Shown here: piece after piece, positions 15,868 to 24,566 of the stretch
Layout: every line of letters begins with the position of its first letter
Position numbering within the stretch: the stretch's first letter is position 1
From: Shewanella benthica
Lineage (GTDB): Bacteria > Pseudomonadota > Gammaproteobacteria > Enterobacterales > Shewanellaceae
Assembly (NCBI GenBank): GCA_023284085.1
Contig: JAKVHY010000022.1
Span: 1 to 64,000, forward strand
Direction: 5' to 3'
DNA: 64,000 nucleotides
The notes under the pieces: model-generated
Database searches by the model: none
Seen by the model: the letters and a program-made list of their open reading frames with translations, nothing else
Told to the model about the DNA's origin: nothing
Program-made: the position numbers and the translations under genes

Positions 15868-17028
15868 TCACATCTGTTGTAGCCAAAGTAACTTCGCTTT
15901 ATATCTTCTTTGACTCTTTGATAATTCTGCTATCTCTATGGCCTGCTTAATAGAGCTAGCTGCCAAAGCTTGCTTTCCCTGTGCAAACTGAGCTCTGGCT
16001 AAATCAAAATAAGCTTGGTGATAATAAGGGGTATTTTTTAAAAACTTACTCAAGTAGATTTCGGCGCTTTTAAAATCACCTGTATGGAGTGAATCTTGAC
16101 CTATCAGGTACCAGTCATAGGGTGATGTATCTTCTAAGGCTAGAAGCTGCTGCTTTATACCCGCGGCCTGCAGTGTATTTCCCTGCTTTGATAGCAGGTA
16201 ATGGTAATTACTAAGTAGGCTTATCTTAGAGTCCGTCACCTCAAGACCATAACGATAGAGTTTATCCGCCGTAGCCACATCGCCTTTACGTCTATGTATG
16301 ATTGCCATCATGCTGATCAAGGGGGCGTACTCTTCATCATATCGGATCCCGGATGTTAACAAACTATAGGCATAATCGAGATCATCATTAAGCAGAGCAT
16401 CCGCAGCCAGATTGCGATACAACATGGCCACAAACTGATTTTCATCTATTATCTTACCCGGTCGATCATAACGCCCTGGAAAATAGTCCAAAACCAGGTA
16501 ACTCCTACCCGAAAAGAAAAAACTTTTACTCGGTTGGTCAGTGTCTTCTTCATAAAGAAAAGTGCGTACATGATCTGAAGTGACAGCAAGATTAGCGGTC
16601 ACCTCTAATAGCATGGGTTCGGTATACATCACTTGAAATACCGCTTTTACACCTAGCTGCTTAGCGACCGCGTAGGTTAACAGAGCCAGTGACATACAGT
16701 TCCCGCCTTGTTTGTCCATGGCTAGACTGGCGGAATAATTCTCTCCTTCATAGTTAAAATTAACCAGGTTTTTAGATAAATACTCATAAACTTGCTTGTT
16801 TTTCGGCAGTTCAGCTATCTCTTCACGGCCGACAAACCTCTGGATATCTAGGATCTGTACCGGCGTTAATGAAATCAAACTATTGATAGAGGGGACCTGA
16901 GCTATTTTTTCCGAAAAAAGTTGTTGGTTTGTTTGCGGAAAGTCAGGCTTTACAGGCCGCTTATGATCAGATGAACTGGAGCAGGCCGACGTCAGCAATA
17001 AGACTAAAGTAGGTAAAATCCTTCTCAT
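15868..17028 (-). CDS. lipoprotein with transglutaminase-like and TPR domains
   Basis: A 386-residue lipoprotein (lipobox LLTSACSS). Residues about 80-200 resemble a transglutaminase/cysteine-protease-like fold: GGNCMSLALLTYAVAKQLG contains the candidate Cys nucleophile, SDHVRTFLY the candidate His and YLVLDYFPG the candidate Asp. The rest is TPR-like helical repeats (AADALLNDDLDYAYSLLTSG onward, ending KQALAASSIKQAIEIAEL). It lies directly upstream of csgBA on the same strand, so it may process or anchor matrix proteins, but about 390 bases separate them and no functional link is proven. Confidence 0.65.
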   Translation of the reverse strand: MRRILPTLVLLLTSACSSSSDHKRPVKPDFPQTNQQLFSEKIAQVPSINSLISLTPVQILDIQRFVGREEIAELPKNKQVYEYLSKNLVNFNYEGENYSASLAMDKQGGNCMSLALLTYAVAKQLGVKAVFQVMYTEPMLLEVTANLAVTSDHVRTFLYEEDTDQPSKSFFFSGRSYLVLDYFPGRYDRPGKIIDENQFVAMLYRNLAADALLNDDLDYAYSLLTSGIRYDEEYAPLISMMAIIHRRKGDVATADKLYRYGLEVTDSKISLLSNYHYLLSKQGNTLQAAGIKQQLLALEDTSPYDWYLIGQDSLHTGDFKSAEIYLSKFLKNTPYYHQAYFDLARAQFAQGKQALAASSIKQAIEIAELSKSQRRYKAKLLWLQQM

Positions 17029-17223
17029 GGTACAACTCCTAAACTGCTGAGGCTCTTAACAAGCTGAGGCTCCTGCAAGCCACGGGGTCATTTCCTTTGA
17101 TTACTCATCTAGAGTATCCAAAGGAAGCTATATTAAAGATATGCTTATATCAAGCTTAAATGATTGAACATGAAGCTTATTCAATGGAAGAACAAGTTGA
17201 TATCCGAATAACTTGGGCGCTAT

Positions 17224-19155
17224 TTAACTTAGCAGTAAGAGTAATGTACTCAAGCCTAAAAATACCGAGACACCTTGCCAGAACCTCACGGGATCCCTCT
17301 CTAACAATGAGCGCCCTACTTCCGGTTTGTCCCAATTCACCAATGGTTGATTGAGTTCATATAGCAGCTCACTGGTATCGACCTGACGACTCGCGGGATC
17401 GAAGCTTAAGGCTTTCTTCAGTGGTGGGTCCATCCATAAGGGGATCAGTGGATTGAGCTCATAGCTCGGGATATAAGCCAGTTTGAGGTAATTCTGTTTG
17501 GTGTGACATTGTGCCAATTTTCCTTTAAAAGGTAACTGACCTGTGAGCATCTCGAAGGTGATCACCGCCATGGAAAACAGGTCGGCTTTGTTGGTAACCC
17601 GGTAACCCAATACACTCTCGGGAGCTGAATAGTCTGCGGTGCCTAAGATACTATCTCGTTGAAGAGGCGTGGCAATCTCGGCTATGCCCTTGATATGACA
17701 GGAACCAAAATCGATAAGCTTAATCTGACCTTCATAGGTCAGTAAAATATTATCGGGTTTAAGATCTTGGTGTATGGTCTCCTTACGATGAAATGCCCTC
17801 ACCCCAGATTCTATCTGTTTTAGTAGCAGCAAGACCTCCTGCACCGAGGCTTTAGGATTACGAGTGATCCAAGTACTCAATGACATGCCGTTGAGATGCT
17901 CAGTGACATAGTAAAGCGCACTTTTGGCCCGGTCCCTGTCTAACAACTTCACCACGTTCGGGCTGTTTATCCTTTGGCCTATCCAACTCTCGAGCATAAA
18001 ACGTTCGATATAGGCCGCGTCATCGAGATAATTAACCGATGGCGTCTTGATGCAACGCTTGTTGCCATCGGCATCGGATGCCAGATACACCTGACTGCGC
18101 TGACTCTGGTGTAAAATTTCTTCTATCAGGTAACCGTCTAGCTTCATCCCTTCAGACAATGGCGGAGGAAAAGGTAACTTAGATAGCCGCTGATAGAGAT
18201 CGTTGATATTTAACTTAGGTAGCGTGTCTATGGATAACAGCTGACAGCTGACATTATCCAGACTGCCTGCATCGATTGCCTGAGCACACAATCGTCTGCA
18301 AAACTCATCGTGATCGATTGCTGCATCTGACTCTTGTTTAAGGCTTGGTTTAAAGCCTGGTTTAGACTCTGGTTTAGTGCCTGCTTTAGATTTAAATTTC
18401 AGTTTAGACATAAACTCAGACAATTTAACAGCCAAGTCTTGATCACTGATAACGTCATGAATGCCGTCTGTTGTCAGCAGATAGAGATCGCCTCGCACCA
18501 ACTCGAGTTTGCGGTAATCCACATCTAGCTTCACATCTAGACCTAATGCCCTCGCCAGATAGCGCTTGTTCTTACCAAGCACTGTCACATGGTCCCGGCT
18601 CAGACGCTCAAGCTTGCCAGCTCTGAACCGATAGGCTCTGGAGTCGCCGACATGGAACAAATAAGCACTGCAAGATTTAAAAATAAGGGCGGTAAAGGTA
18701 CATACATAGCCCCGCTGCGCCTCTCGATAATCCTGACCCAAACCATAGAGCCAACGATTCAGTGCGGTGAGTACCTGAGAGCTGGATTTCTCGACGCTCC
18801 AGGTATCCGGCGTCGAATAATAATCAGAGATAAAATTACTGATGCTTATGTTGCTGGCTTTCTCTGCCGCTTCTGCGGCGCTGACGCCATCACAGATCAC
18901 CGACACAGCGCCCTTAGTTGTCAGCATCAAGCCATCTGGGATACGTATGCCGATGGCATCTTCATTGGTGGATTTAGCCCCTTGAGCGGAGCACTGACCC
19001 GCCCCGATTTCAAGCTCGCCATTCAAAGGCAGCTCTCCATCGACAGACTGCTCTACACCTAAAGTCGGCTCCTCACGTAAAACAGGCTCAGGTTTAGAGG
19101 TTAAATCATCTTCAACCAGACTCTTACTCAATGACGCTACGCCCGATGCTGACAT
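17224..19155 (-). CDS. PP2C phosphatase-Ser/Thr kinase fusion with C-terminal membrane anchor
   Basis: A 643-residue bifunctional protein. Residues about 50-300 form a PP2C phosphatase (ICDGVSAAEAAEKAS, FHVGDSRAYRF and LLTTDGIHD). Residues about 340-600 form a Hanks-type kinase with catalytic loop HQDLKPDNILL, metal-binding IDFGS and the GTADYSAPE segment. The C terminus VSVFLGLSTLLLLLS is a membrane helix. A Lys/Pro/Ser-rich insert (FKSKAGTKPESKPGFK) splits the phosphatase. This arrangement is known next to nitrate assimilation genes in Pseudomonas. It is the last gene after nirB, nirD and narK. Its targets are unknown. Confidence 0.88.
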   Translation of the reverse strand: MSASGVASLSKSLVEDDLTSKPEPVLREEPTLGVEQSVDGELPLNGELEIGAGQCSAQGAKSTNEDAIGIRIPDGLMLTTKGAVSVICDGVSAAEAAEKASNISISNFISDYYSTPDTWSVEKSSSQVLTALNRWLYGLGQDYREAQRGYVCTFTALIFKSCSAYLFHVGDSRAYRFRAGKLERLSRDHVTVLGKNKRYLARALGLDVKLDVDYRKLELVRGDLYLLTTDGIHDVISDQDLAVKLSEFMSKLKFKSKAGTKPESKPGFKPSLKQESDAAIDHDEFCRRLCAQAIDAGSLDNVSCQLLSIDTLPKLNINDLYQRLSKLPFPPPLSEGMKLDGYLIEEILHQSQRSQVYLASDADGNKRCIKTPSVNYLDDAAYIERFMLESWIGQRINSPNVVKLLDRDRAKSALYYVTEHLNGMSLSTWITRNPKASVQEVLLLLKQIESGVRAFHRKETIHQDLKPDNILLTYEGQIKLIDFGSCHIKGIAEIATPLQRDSILGTADYSAPESVLGYRVTNKADLFSMAVITFEMLTGQLPFKGKLAQCHTKQNYLKLAYIPSYELNPLIPLWMDPPLKKALSFDPASRQVDTSELLYELNQPLVNWDKPEVGRSLLERDPVRFWQGVSVFLGLSTLLLLLS

Positions 19156-19178
19156 ACCATTTCCCTCTTTATAACTGG

Positions 19179-20648
19179 TTAATTGACACTGATCAAGGTC
19201 ACTTCACCATCCTCATTCACCTCGGCGATATGCCCCTTAGGCTCAGTGAGAAACAGCAGGCTCACAAGGCCCAGCACCGCACTGGCAGCGATAACATAGA
19301 AGAAGATTTGCGTAGACACCATAGAGTAGACAGTTAGGAAAAATACAGCCCCAACGTTACCATAAGCTCCTGTCATGCCGGCAATTTGACCGGTTAATCG
19401 TCGCTTAATCAAGGGAACGGCGGCAAAGACAGCCCCTTCCCCCCCTTGGACAAAGAAAGAACAAGTCATCACCATGATCACAGCCATTGGTAACGCCCAA
19501 TCCGAGGTGATCTGTGCCATACCAAGGTAACCCAGAGCCAGGCCTGCGGTCAAAATCATCAGAGTCGGCTTACGACCGAACCTGTCACTTATCCAGCCAC
19601 CGCCCGGTCGCGAAACCAGATTCATGAAAGCATAAGTGGACGCCAACATGCCCGCCTGAGTCAGCCCAAGCTCGAAGGTTTCGGCAAAATACAGCGGCAA
19701 CATAGAGACCACGGCGAGCTCTGAACCAAACGTCGAGAAATACAGCACATTCAATACCGCAACTTGCTTGAAGGGATAGCGCTCAAACTCGGGTACCGGG
19801 CCATCGAAGATATGCTTGTTCACCTGATAGGTTTGATACAAGTCGAGCATTAACACAGCAACCAAGATGCCATAGATACCATAGACCTCCATTTGAGTGA
19901 ACATGCCGACGCCCTCTGGTGATAACTTCCAGCCGAGTAATGCTAAGGTGGCATACATGGGCAATTTCATCAGGATAAGCAGGGCTAAATCTCCCTTGCT
20001 TGTCACTTCCAGGGCGCCCGCCTTCTTGGGCTTAAAGTAGGTAGAACCCTTGGGCGTATCGGAAACGTTGAAGTAGTAGATAAAGGCGAACACAAAGCTC
20101 ATCACGCCCGTTAACCCAATGGCGTAGCGCCAGCCATTATCTCCACCAAAAGCGATGGCGATAACGGGTAAGGTAAACGCCGCGGCAGCCGAGCCGAAAT
20201 TGCCCCAACCGCCATAGATCCCTTCGGCCGTTCCCAACTCTTTCGCCGGAAACCATTCGCTCACCATACGAATACCGATAACAAACCCAGCACCGATAAA
20301 GCCTAGTAGGAAGCGCGCCAGCGCTAACTGCTCGAAGGTTTCCCCGAGTGCAAACATGAAACAGGGAAAGCTACACAATATCAGCAACGCCGAATAGGTC
20401 AGTCTGGGACCAAATTTATCGGTCACCATGCCTATGATGATCCTCGCGGGAATCGTTAATGCCACATTGAGGATAAGCAGCGTCTTAATCTGCTCATTGG
20501 TCAATCCCAGGCTCAGGGCAATCACCCCCATCAGAGGCGCGGCATTAAACCAGACCATAAAACTGACGAAGAAGGCCATCCAGCTGAGGTGCATTATTTT
20601 CATTTTCCCCGAGAAGGAAAAAATATTAAACTTGTCCGAACTCATCAT
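19179..20648 (-). CDS. narK: NarK-type nitrate/nitrite MFS transporter
   Basis: A 489-residue major facilitator with about twelve helices. Both nitrate signatures are present: [16 protein letters not shown] (about residues 145-160) and [17 protein letters not shown] (about 432-448). The MFS motif [14 protein letters not shown] follows helix 2. A long central loop separates the halves. In this operon it should bring nitrate (and perhaps nitrite) into the cytoplasm for assimilation. It starts 7 bases after the nirD stop codon, with AAGGCGG upstream; a second ATG follows immediately. Confidence 0.92.
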   Translation of the reverse strand: MMSSDKFNIFSFSGKMKIMHLSWMAFFVSFMVWFNAAPLMGVIALSLGLTNEQIKTLLILNVALTIPARIIIGMVTDKFGPRLTYSALLILCSFPCFMFALGETFEQLALARFLLGFIGAGFVIGIRMVSEWFPAKELGTAEGIYGGWGNFGSAAAAFTLPVIAIAFGGDNGWRYAIGLTGVMSFVFAFIYYFNVSDTPKGSTYFKPKKAGALEVTSKGDLALLILMKLPMYATLALLGWKLSPEGVGMFTQMEVYGIYGILVAVLMLDLYQTYQVNKHIFDGPVPEFERYPFKQVAVLNVLYFSTFGSELAVVSMLPLYFAETFELGLTQAGMLASTYAFMNLVSRPGGGWISDRFGRKPTLMILTAGLALGYLGMAQITSDWALPMAVIMVMTCSFFVQGGEGAVFAAVPLIKRRLTGQIAGMTGAYGNVGAVFFLTVYSMVSTQIFFYVIAASAVLGLVSLLFLTEPKGHIAEVNEDGEVTLISVN

Positions 20649-20655
20649 AACCGCC

Positions 20656-21009
20656 TTATATTAATGAATTATTACCAGAACTGTCATAGGCGCTTTTCAC
20701 GAGCACCTTGCCGTCTTCGCACTTGATCTGGTAGACCTCGACACTTAACGACTCATCTTCGATACAAGAGCCATCGCGCAAACTGTAATGTTGTTTATGC
20801 AGAGGCGAAGCGACAAAAATATCTCCTTCGAGATCACAGATAAGCCCGCGGGATAACAGACTCACGCCGGTGGCCGGGTCGGTATTATCCAGAGCAAATA
20901 ATCCACGCTCGCCTAAGTTAAAAATAGCGATGGCCCTGTCCTCAAACCAAGCCGCAACCCCACCAAAGTCAGGCAATGCTTTTTCTTCACAAATATTGAC
21001 CCAATTCAT
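20656..21009 (-). CDS. nirD: assimilatory nitrite reductase small subunit NirD
   Basis: A 117-residue Rieske-like subunit. It keeps the fold ([17 protein letters not shown], then [12 protein letters not shown] and [18 protein letters not shown]). The C-x-H pairs that bind the [2Fe-2S] cluster in true Rieske proteins are absent, as is normal for NirD. It partners NirB in NADH-dependent nitrite reduction to ammonium. ATG at 21009 has AAGGAG 8 bases upstream and is preferred to the GTG at 21018. Confidence 0.94.
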   Translation of the reverse strand: MNWVNICEEKALPDFGGVAAWFEDRAIAIFNLGERGLFALDNTDPATGVSLLSRGLICDLEGDIFVASPLHKQHYSLRDGSCIEDESLSVEVYQIKCEDGKVLVKSAYDSSGNNSLI

Positions 21010-21036
21010 ACTTGTCACTCCTTTAAGCCAATGGCC

Positions 21037-23661
21037 TTACTTAGATAATTCAACTAGCTCGACGTTTTTGGATGTGTCACCGGGCAAATTAGTCACGGCA
21101 ATCGTGCCTACTGAGCCCGCAGGGAAACGTTGTCCGCGGCTATAGCGATACTGCTCTACATTCACTTGGGGCATTTTTTCTGGATTAACAAATTCACTGA
21201 ATCGAGATAGGAACTCAGGATTTTCAAGGCTGGTTCGCCACTCACACTGATACGTCGAGATGACTTTTTCCATCTGAGCTTCCAGATCTGCGGCCACTCC
21301 AAGACAATCATCGATGACCACAGATTTAAGGTAATCGAGGCCCCCCTCTAAAGACTCGAGCCACACGGAAGTGCGCTGTAAACGTGCGGCAGTCTTGGCG
21401 TAGAAGATCAAGATACGGTCGATATAGATCACTAAATCTGCTGTAGATAGGTCGGTTGCAAACAGATCCCCATGACGAGGTCGCATGCCTCCGTTACCAC
21501 CCACGAACAGGTTCCAGCCCTTGTCACTGGCTATCACACCGATATCTTTACTCTGAGCCTCGGCACATTCTCGGGTACAACCCGATACCGCAAATTTGAT
21601 CTTGTGTGGGGCGCGTAGACCCTTGTAACGATTTTCCAGATCTATGGCTAAACTGATTGAATCTTGGACGCCATAACGGCACCAGGTGCTGCCGACACAG
21701 GACTTAACCGTCCTTAAAGACTTACCATAGGCATGGCCCGTCTCGAATCCCTGTTCAATTAATTCTTGCCAGATCATCGGCAGTTCAGAGAGCTTAGCCC
21801 CAAAGAGATCGATGCGTTGACCACCGGTGATCTTGGTGTAGAGATCGTGACGCTTAGCAATCTCGCCCAGGGCGATTAACTTGTCTGGGGTAATTTCGCC
21901 GCCGGCGATACGAGGCACCACAGAGTAAGAACCATCTTTCTGAAGATTGCCCAGATAGGCATCATTGGTGTCTTGCAGGTTGGCATGTTGAATCTTGAGT
22001 ACGTATTCGTTATCTAAGGTGGCAAATATTGAGGCGGCAACAGGTTTACAGATATCACAACCTAGACCCACAGCGGCAGCTTCCCCCTTGCCATGAGTCT
22101 TAATTAGGGTGGTGAAATCTCCTATCTCCTCAACCTGGCAAAGATGAAACAGCTCCTGTCTGTCGTATTCAAAATGACAACAGATCCCCTTCTCAGTCTC
22201 TAAGCCTTGCTCTTCCATGGTCTGAGTGATCACACTCTGAACCAAGGCGCTACAACCACCACAACCTGACGCCGCTTTAGTGCAGGCTTTCACCTCAGTC
22301 AGACTATGGGATCCGGCCTGAACGCTCGCGACTATGTCGGCCTTAGTCACCTGGTGACAGGAACAGATAATTGCGTCATCTTTCATCTCGAAGCCGGCGC
22401 CCTCTTCGCGCTGCAGCAAGTCGACAGCGGGACCAACAAGCTCATCACCAGACAAGTATTGATTCAGCAGCAGGCTGTAATCGCTGGCGTCCCCCACCAA
22501 AACAGCGCCTTTGAGATAACGGCCTGATTCATCTAACCAGAGCTTCTTATAGGTGCCGGCTTGATTATCGGTAAGCTCGACAAATTGGGCCTTATCAAAC
22601 CCACGACTCTCACCGATTGAAGCAACGTCCACCCCGAGCAGCTTAAGCTTAGTGCTCATATCGGCGCCTTCGAACTTAACTAAGCTCGAAGGTGTGCCAG
22701 CCTTGTTAGCACTGGCATTAATATGAGATACCGCCGCCCTCGCCATCTGATAACCCGGCGCGACAAGCCCGAATATTCTCTGCTGCCAGAGGGCACACTC
22801 ACCTATGGCGTAAACATCATCGGCTGATGTTAAGCAGAAATCATTTATGACTATGCCGCCACGCTCGCCCACTTCTATGCCGCTTTGTCTGGCTAGACTG
22901 TCCTGTGGGCGAATACCGGCGGAGAAGACAATCATGTCTGTTTCAAGATAGGTATCGTCATTAAAATTCATCCGATGCAGCGCCGACTCACCGGCGACGA
23001 TAGCCGTGGTCGCCTTGCTGGTATGCACAGACACGCCTAACTGCTCAATCTTGTCACGCAGAAGGTCACCCGCCTTATCATTGAGCTGTACAGGCATCAG
23101 CTGAGATGCAAACTCAACAACATGAGTATCTAACCCTAAGGTCAATAAGGCATTGGCGGCCTCTAATCCCAATAAGCCCCCACCTATCACCACTCCGGAT
23201 GTGGATTTCTCGGCGGCTTGCTGTATCTGCTCCAGATCTTCTATGGTGCGATACACCATACACTGGGGCCTGTCTTTGCCCTCGATAGGGGGTACGAAGG
23301 GGTAAGACCCCGTAGCCAGTATGAGCTTGTCATAAAACCACAAATCACCATCTTGGGTATGCAGGCACTTATTCTCGGTATCGAGCCCGGTCACCTCTTT
23401 GCCAAGGTGTAAGGTCACTCCCTGTTTGGCATAGGTATCGACATTTGCCAGCATTAAGCTATCGGCACTGCCTGTCTCGAAATATTTAGACAGCTGCACC
23501 CTGTCATAGGCAGCGACTTGTTCACTACCGAATACCTCTATGTGAAAGTGTTCATTGAGCCCTTGATCGCAAAGCTGCTCTATAAAATGATGGCCAACCA
23601 TGCCGTTACCCACGACGAGTAACCTAGGCTTACGCTCCAAACCTGTTTTTGCACAACCCAT
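21037..23661 (-). CDS. nirB: NADH-dependent assimilatory nitrite reductase large subunit NirB
   Basis: An 874-residue cytoplasmic enzyme reducing nitrite to ammonium. Domain order: FAD/NADH reductase (LLVVGNGMVGHHFIEQL at the start, GVVIGGGLLGLEAANAL near 150), BFD-like [2Fe-2S] domain (ICSCHQVTKADIVASV, then CTKAASGCGGCSALV) and the siroheme/[4Fe-4S] domain (CVGSTWCRYG and KFAVSGCTRECAEAQ). Length matches the family. ATG at 23661 has GGGGAG 6 bases upstream. Upstream sits a strong leader terminator and a sigma-54-like promoter, indicating two layers of nitrogen control. Confidence 0.95.
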   Translation of the reverse strand: MGCAKTGLERKPRLLVVGNGMVGHHFIEQLCDQGLNEHFHIEVFGSEQVAAYDRVQLSKYFETGSADSLMLANVDTYAKQGVTLHLGKEVTGLDTENKCLHTQDGDLWFYDKLILATGSYPFVPPIEGKDRPQCMVYRTIEDLEQIQQAAEKSTSGVVIGGGLLGLEAANALLTLGLDTHVVEFASQLMPVQLNDKAGDLLRDKIEQLGVSVHTSKATTAIVAGESALHRMNFNDDTYLETDMIVFSAGIRPQDSLARQSGIEVGERGGIVINDFCLTSADDVYAIGECALWQQRIFGLVAPGYQMARAAVSHINASANKAGTPSSLVKFEGADMSTKLKLLGVDVASIGESRGFDKAQFVELTDNQAGTYKKLWLDESGRYLKGAVLVGDASDYSLLLNQYLSGDELVGPAVDLLQREEGAGFEMKDDAIICSCHQVTKADIVASVQAGSHSLTEVKACTKAASGCGGCSALVQSVITQTMEEQGLETEKGICCHFEYDRQELFHLCQVEEIGDFTTLIKTHGKGEAAAVGLGCDICKPVAASIFATLDNEYVLKIQHANLQDTNDAYLGNLQKDGSYSVVPRIAGGEITPDKLIALGEIAKRHDLYTKITGGQRIDLFGAKLSELPMIWQELIEQGFETGHAYGKSLRTVKSCVGSTWCRYGVQDSISLAIDLENRYKGLRAPHKIKFAVSGCTRECAEAQSKDIGVIASDKGWNLFVGGNGGMRPRHGDLFATDLSTADLVIYIDRILIFYAKTAARLQRTSVWLESLEGGLDYLKSVVIDDCLGVAADLEAQMEKVISTYQCEWRTSLENPEFLSRFSEFVNPEKMPQVNVEQYRYSRGQRFPAGSVGTIAVTNLPGDTSKNVELVELSK

Positions 23662-23702
23662 AACACACTCCCCATCTCTTTTTGAAACTGCAGATCTGCT
23701 AG

Positions 23703-23744
23703 AAAACAAAAAGGCGCCATGCTCTCAAGTGAGAACATGGCGCC
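23703..23744 (-). terminator. leader terminator (attenuator) of nirB
   Basis: A 14-base-pair stem (arms beginning GGCGCCATG and ending CATGGCGCC, one U-G wobble) closes a four-base loop and is followed on the minus strand by TTTTTGTTTT. It ends 41 bases before the nirB ATG. Since the predicted promoter lies upstream at 23810, every nirB transcript must pass it. The adjacent ANTAR gene encodes the kind of protein that relieves such terminators. Confidence 0.8.
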
Positions 23745-23809
23745 ATTGCCGATTAGATCCGAATTTTTATTTTACTTATTGTCTTATAACCTATTACTTT
23801 ATTACTTAC

Positions 23810-23825
23810 TGCAGTGATTATGCCA
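23810..23825 (-). promoter_or_regulatory. sigma-54-type (-24/-12) promoter of nirB
   Basis: Minus-strand TGGCATAATCACTGCA has GG and GC exactly 12 bases apart and matches the TGGCAC-N5-TTGCA consensus at all but two positions. The predicted start is near 23800, giving a leader of about 140 bases that contains the attenuator. Confidence 0.65.
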
Positions 23826-23917
23826 ATAAAGCATCCATCATAAGTCATTGATTATAATGTGATTGGTAAGCTCATTGGTAAGGAGTGAAATGAGTGAGCG
23901 CACAAGCAAGGCGCTTC

Positions 23918-23934
23918 TGCACCATTTTGGGCGG
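23918..23934 (-). promoter_or_regulatory. NtrC-like site upstream of nirB
   Basis: TGCACCATTTTGGGCGG on the plus strand has a perfect left half of TGCACC-N5-GGTGCA and a poor right half (8 of 12). Its centre is about 126 bases upstream of the predicted start. A second weaker candidate, GCAC-N7-GCGC, is at 23900-23914. Confidence 0.4.
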
Positions 23935-24026
23935 AATTGAAATGCTTAAGTTTGAAATGGATAGGTTTAAAATAGTGAGGTTTTGAAATGATGAGTGTTG
24001 AAGAGTGACGATAGATAAATGAAAGC

Positions 24027-24566
24027 TTAGCTTAATGGCAATTGTTGAACCAGCTGCTCAACAGAGATGCCGCTGTCCATCGCCTGTTTTTGCAAGAGTT
24101 TATGGGCTTGAGGTTCACTCAATCCGTTTTGCTGCAGTCTCGCCTTCACCTTGGCCAGCAACTTTTGCGCCTCTAATGATGATTCTAATTGAATGATCTT
24201 CTGTTGCTGCTCGTTGGCCAGGCTGAACCTCAGCTTTGCCAGTTCTATGACTTGCTCTAGTCTAGCGGGCTCAAAATCACCGGGTACAAATGTCACCCTG
24301 CCACATTCGAGTAATCTCGTCAGGTCCTCTTTTTGCCAACACTTAGCATTCACCACCAACGGAATGGGAGAGAATTGCATCAGGCGTAACAAGAGTTGTA
24401 GATCGACGCCAATCATCTCTGAGCAAACATAAACGAGAAGATCTTGTTCATTGCAAAGGGGAACTCGCTCTATATCCTGTAACTTAGTTAAGCTAGTAAC
24501 TTGCCAGTGAGTATCATGGATATGCAGCTCATCAGGTTGATCTGTAAAACAGGTATAAATAGTCAT
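24027..24566 (-). CDS. ANTAR-domain RNA-binding antiterminator, NasT/NasR-like
   Basis: A 179-residue protein. The N-terminal two thirds look like a receiver-type domain lacking a clear phospho-Asp (LLVYVCSEMIGVDLQLLLRLM, of which the first 20 residues are the core strand-helix). After a coiled linker (LANEQQQKIIQLESSLEAQK) comes a C-terminal ANTAR domain: AKVKARLQQNGLSEPQAHK, then LLQKQAMDSGISVEQLV. ANTAR proteins bind leader RNA and prevent termination. Its ATG overlaps the stop of the preceding gene (ATGA). The likely target is the nirB leader terminator downstream. Confidence 0.8.
   Translation of the reverse strand: MTIYTCFTDQPDELHIHDTHWQVTSLTKLQDIERVPLCNEQDLLVYVCSEMIGVDLQLLLRLMQFSPIPLVVNAKCWQKEDLTRLLECGRVTFVPGDFEPARLEQVIELAKLRFSLANEQQQKIIQLESSLEAQKLLAKVKARLQQNGLSEPQAHKLLQKQAMDSGISVEQLVQQLPLS

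Noticed and set aside
23852..23858. TATAAT-like -10 upstream of nirB
   Set aside because: The minus-strand TATAAT has no acceptable -35 at 16-18 bases, whereas a well-spaced -24/-12 element lies just downstream; kept only as an alternative.
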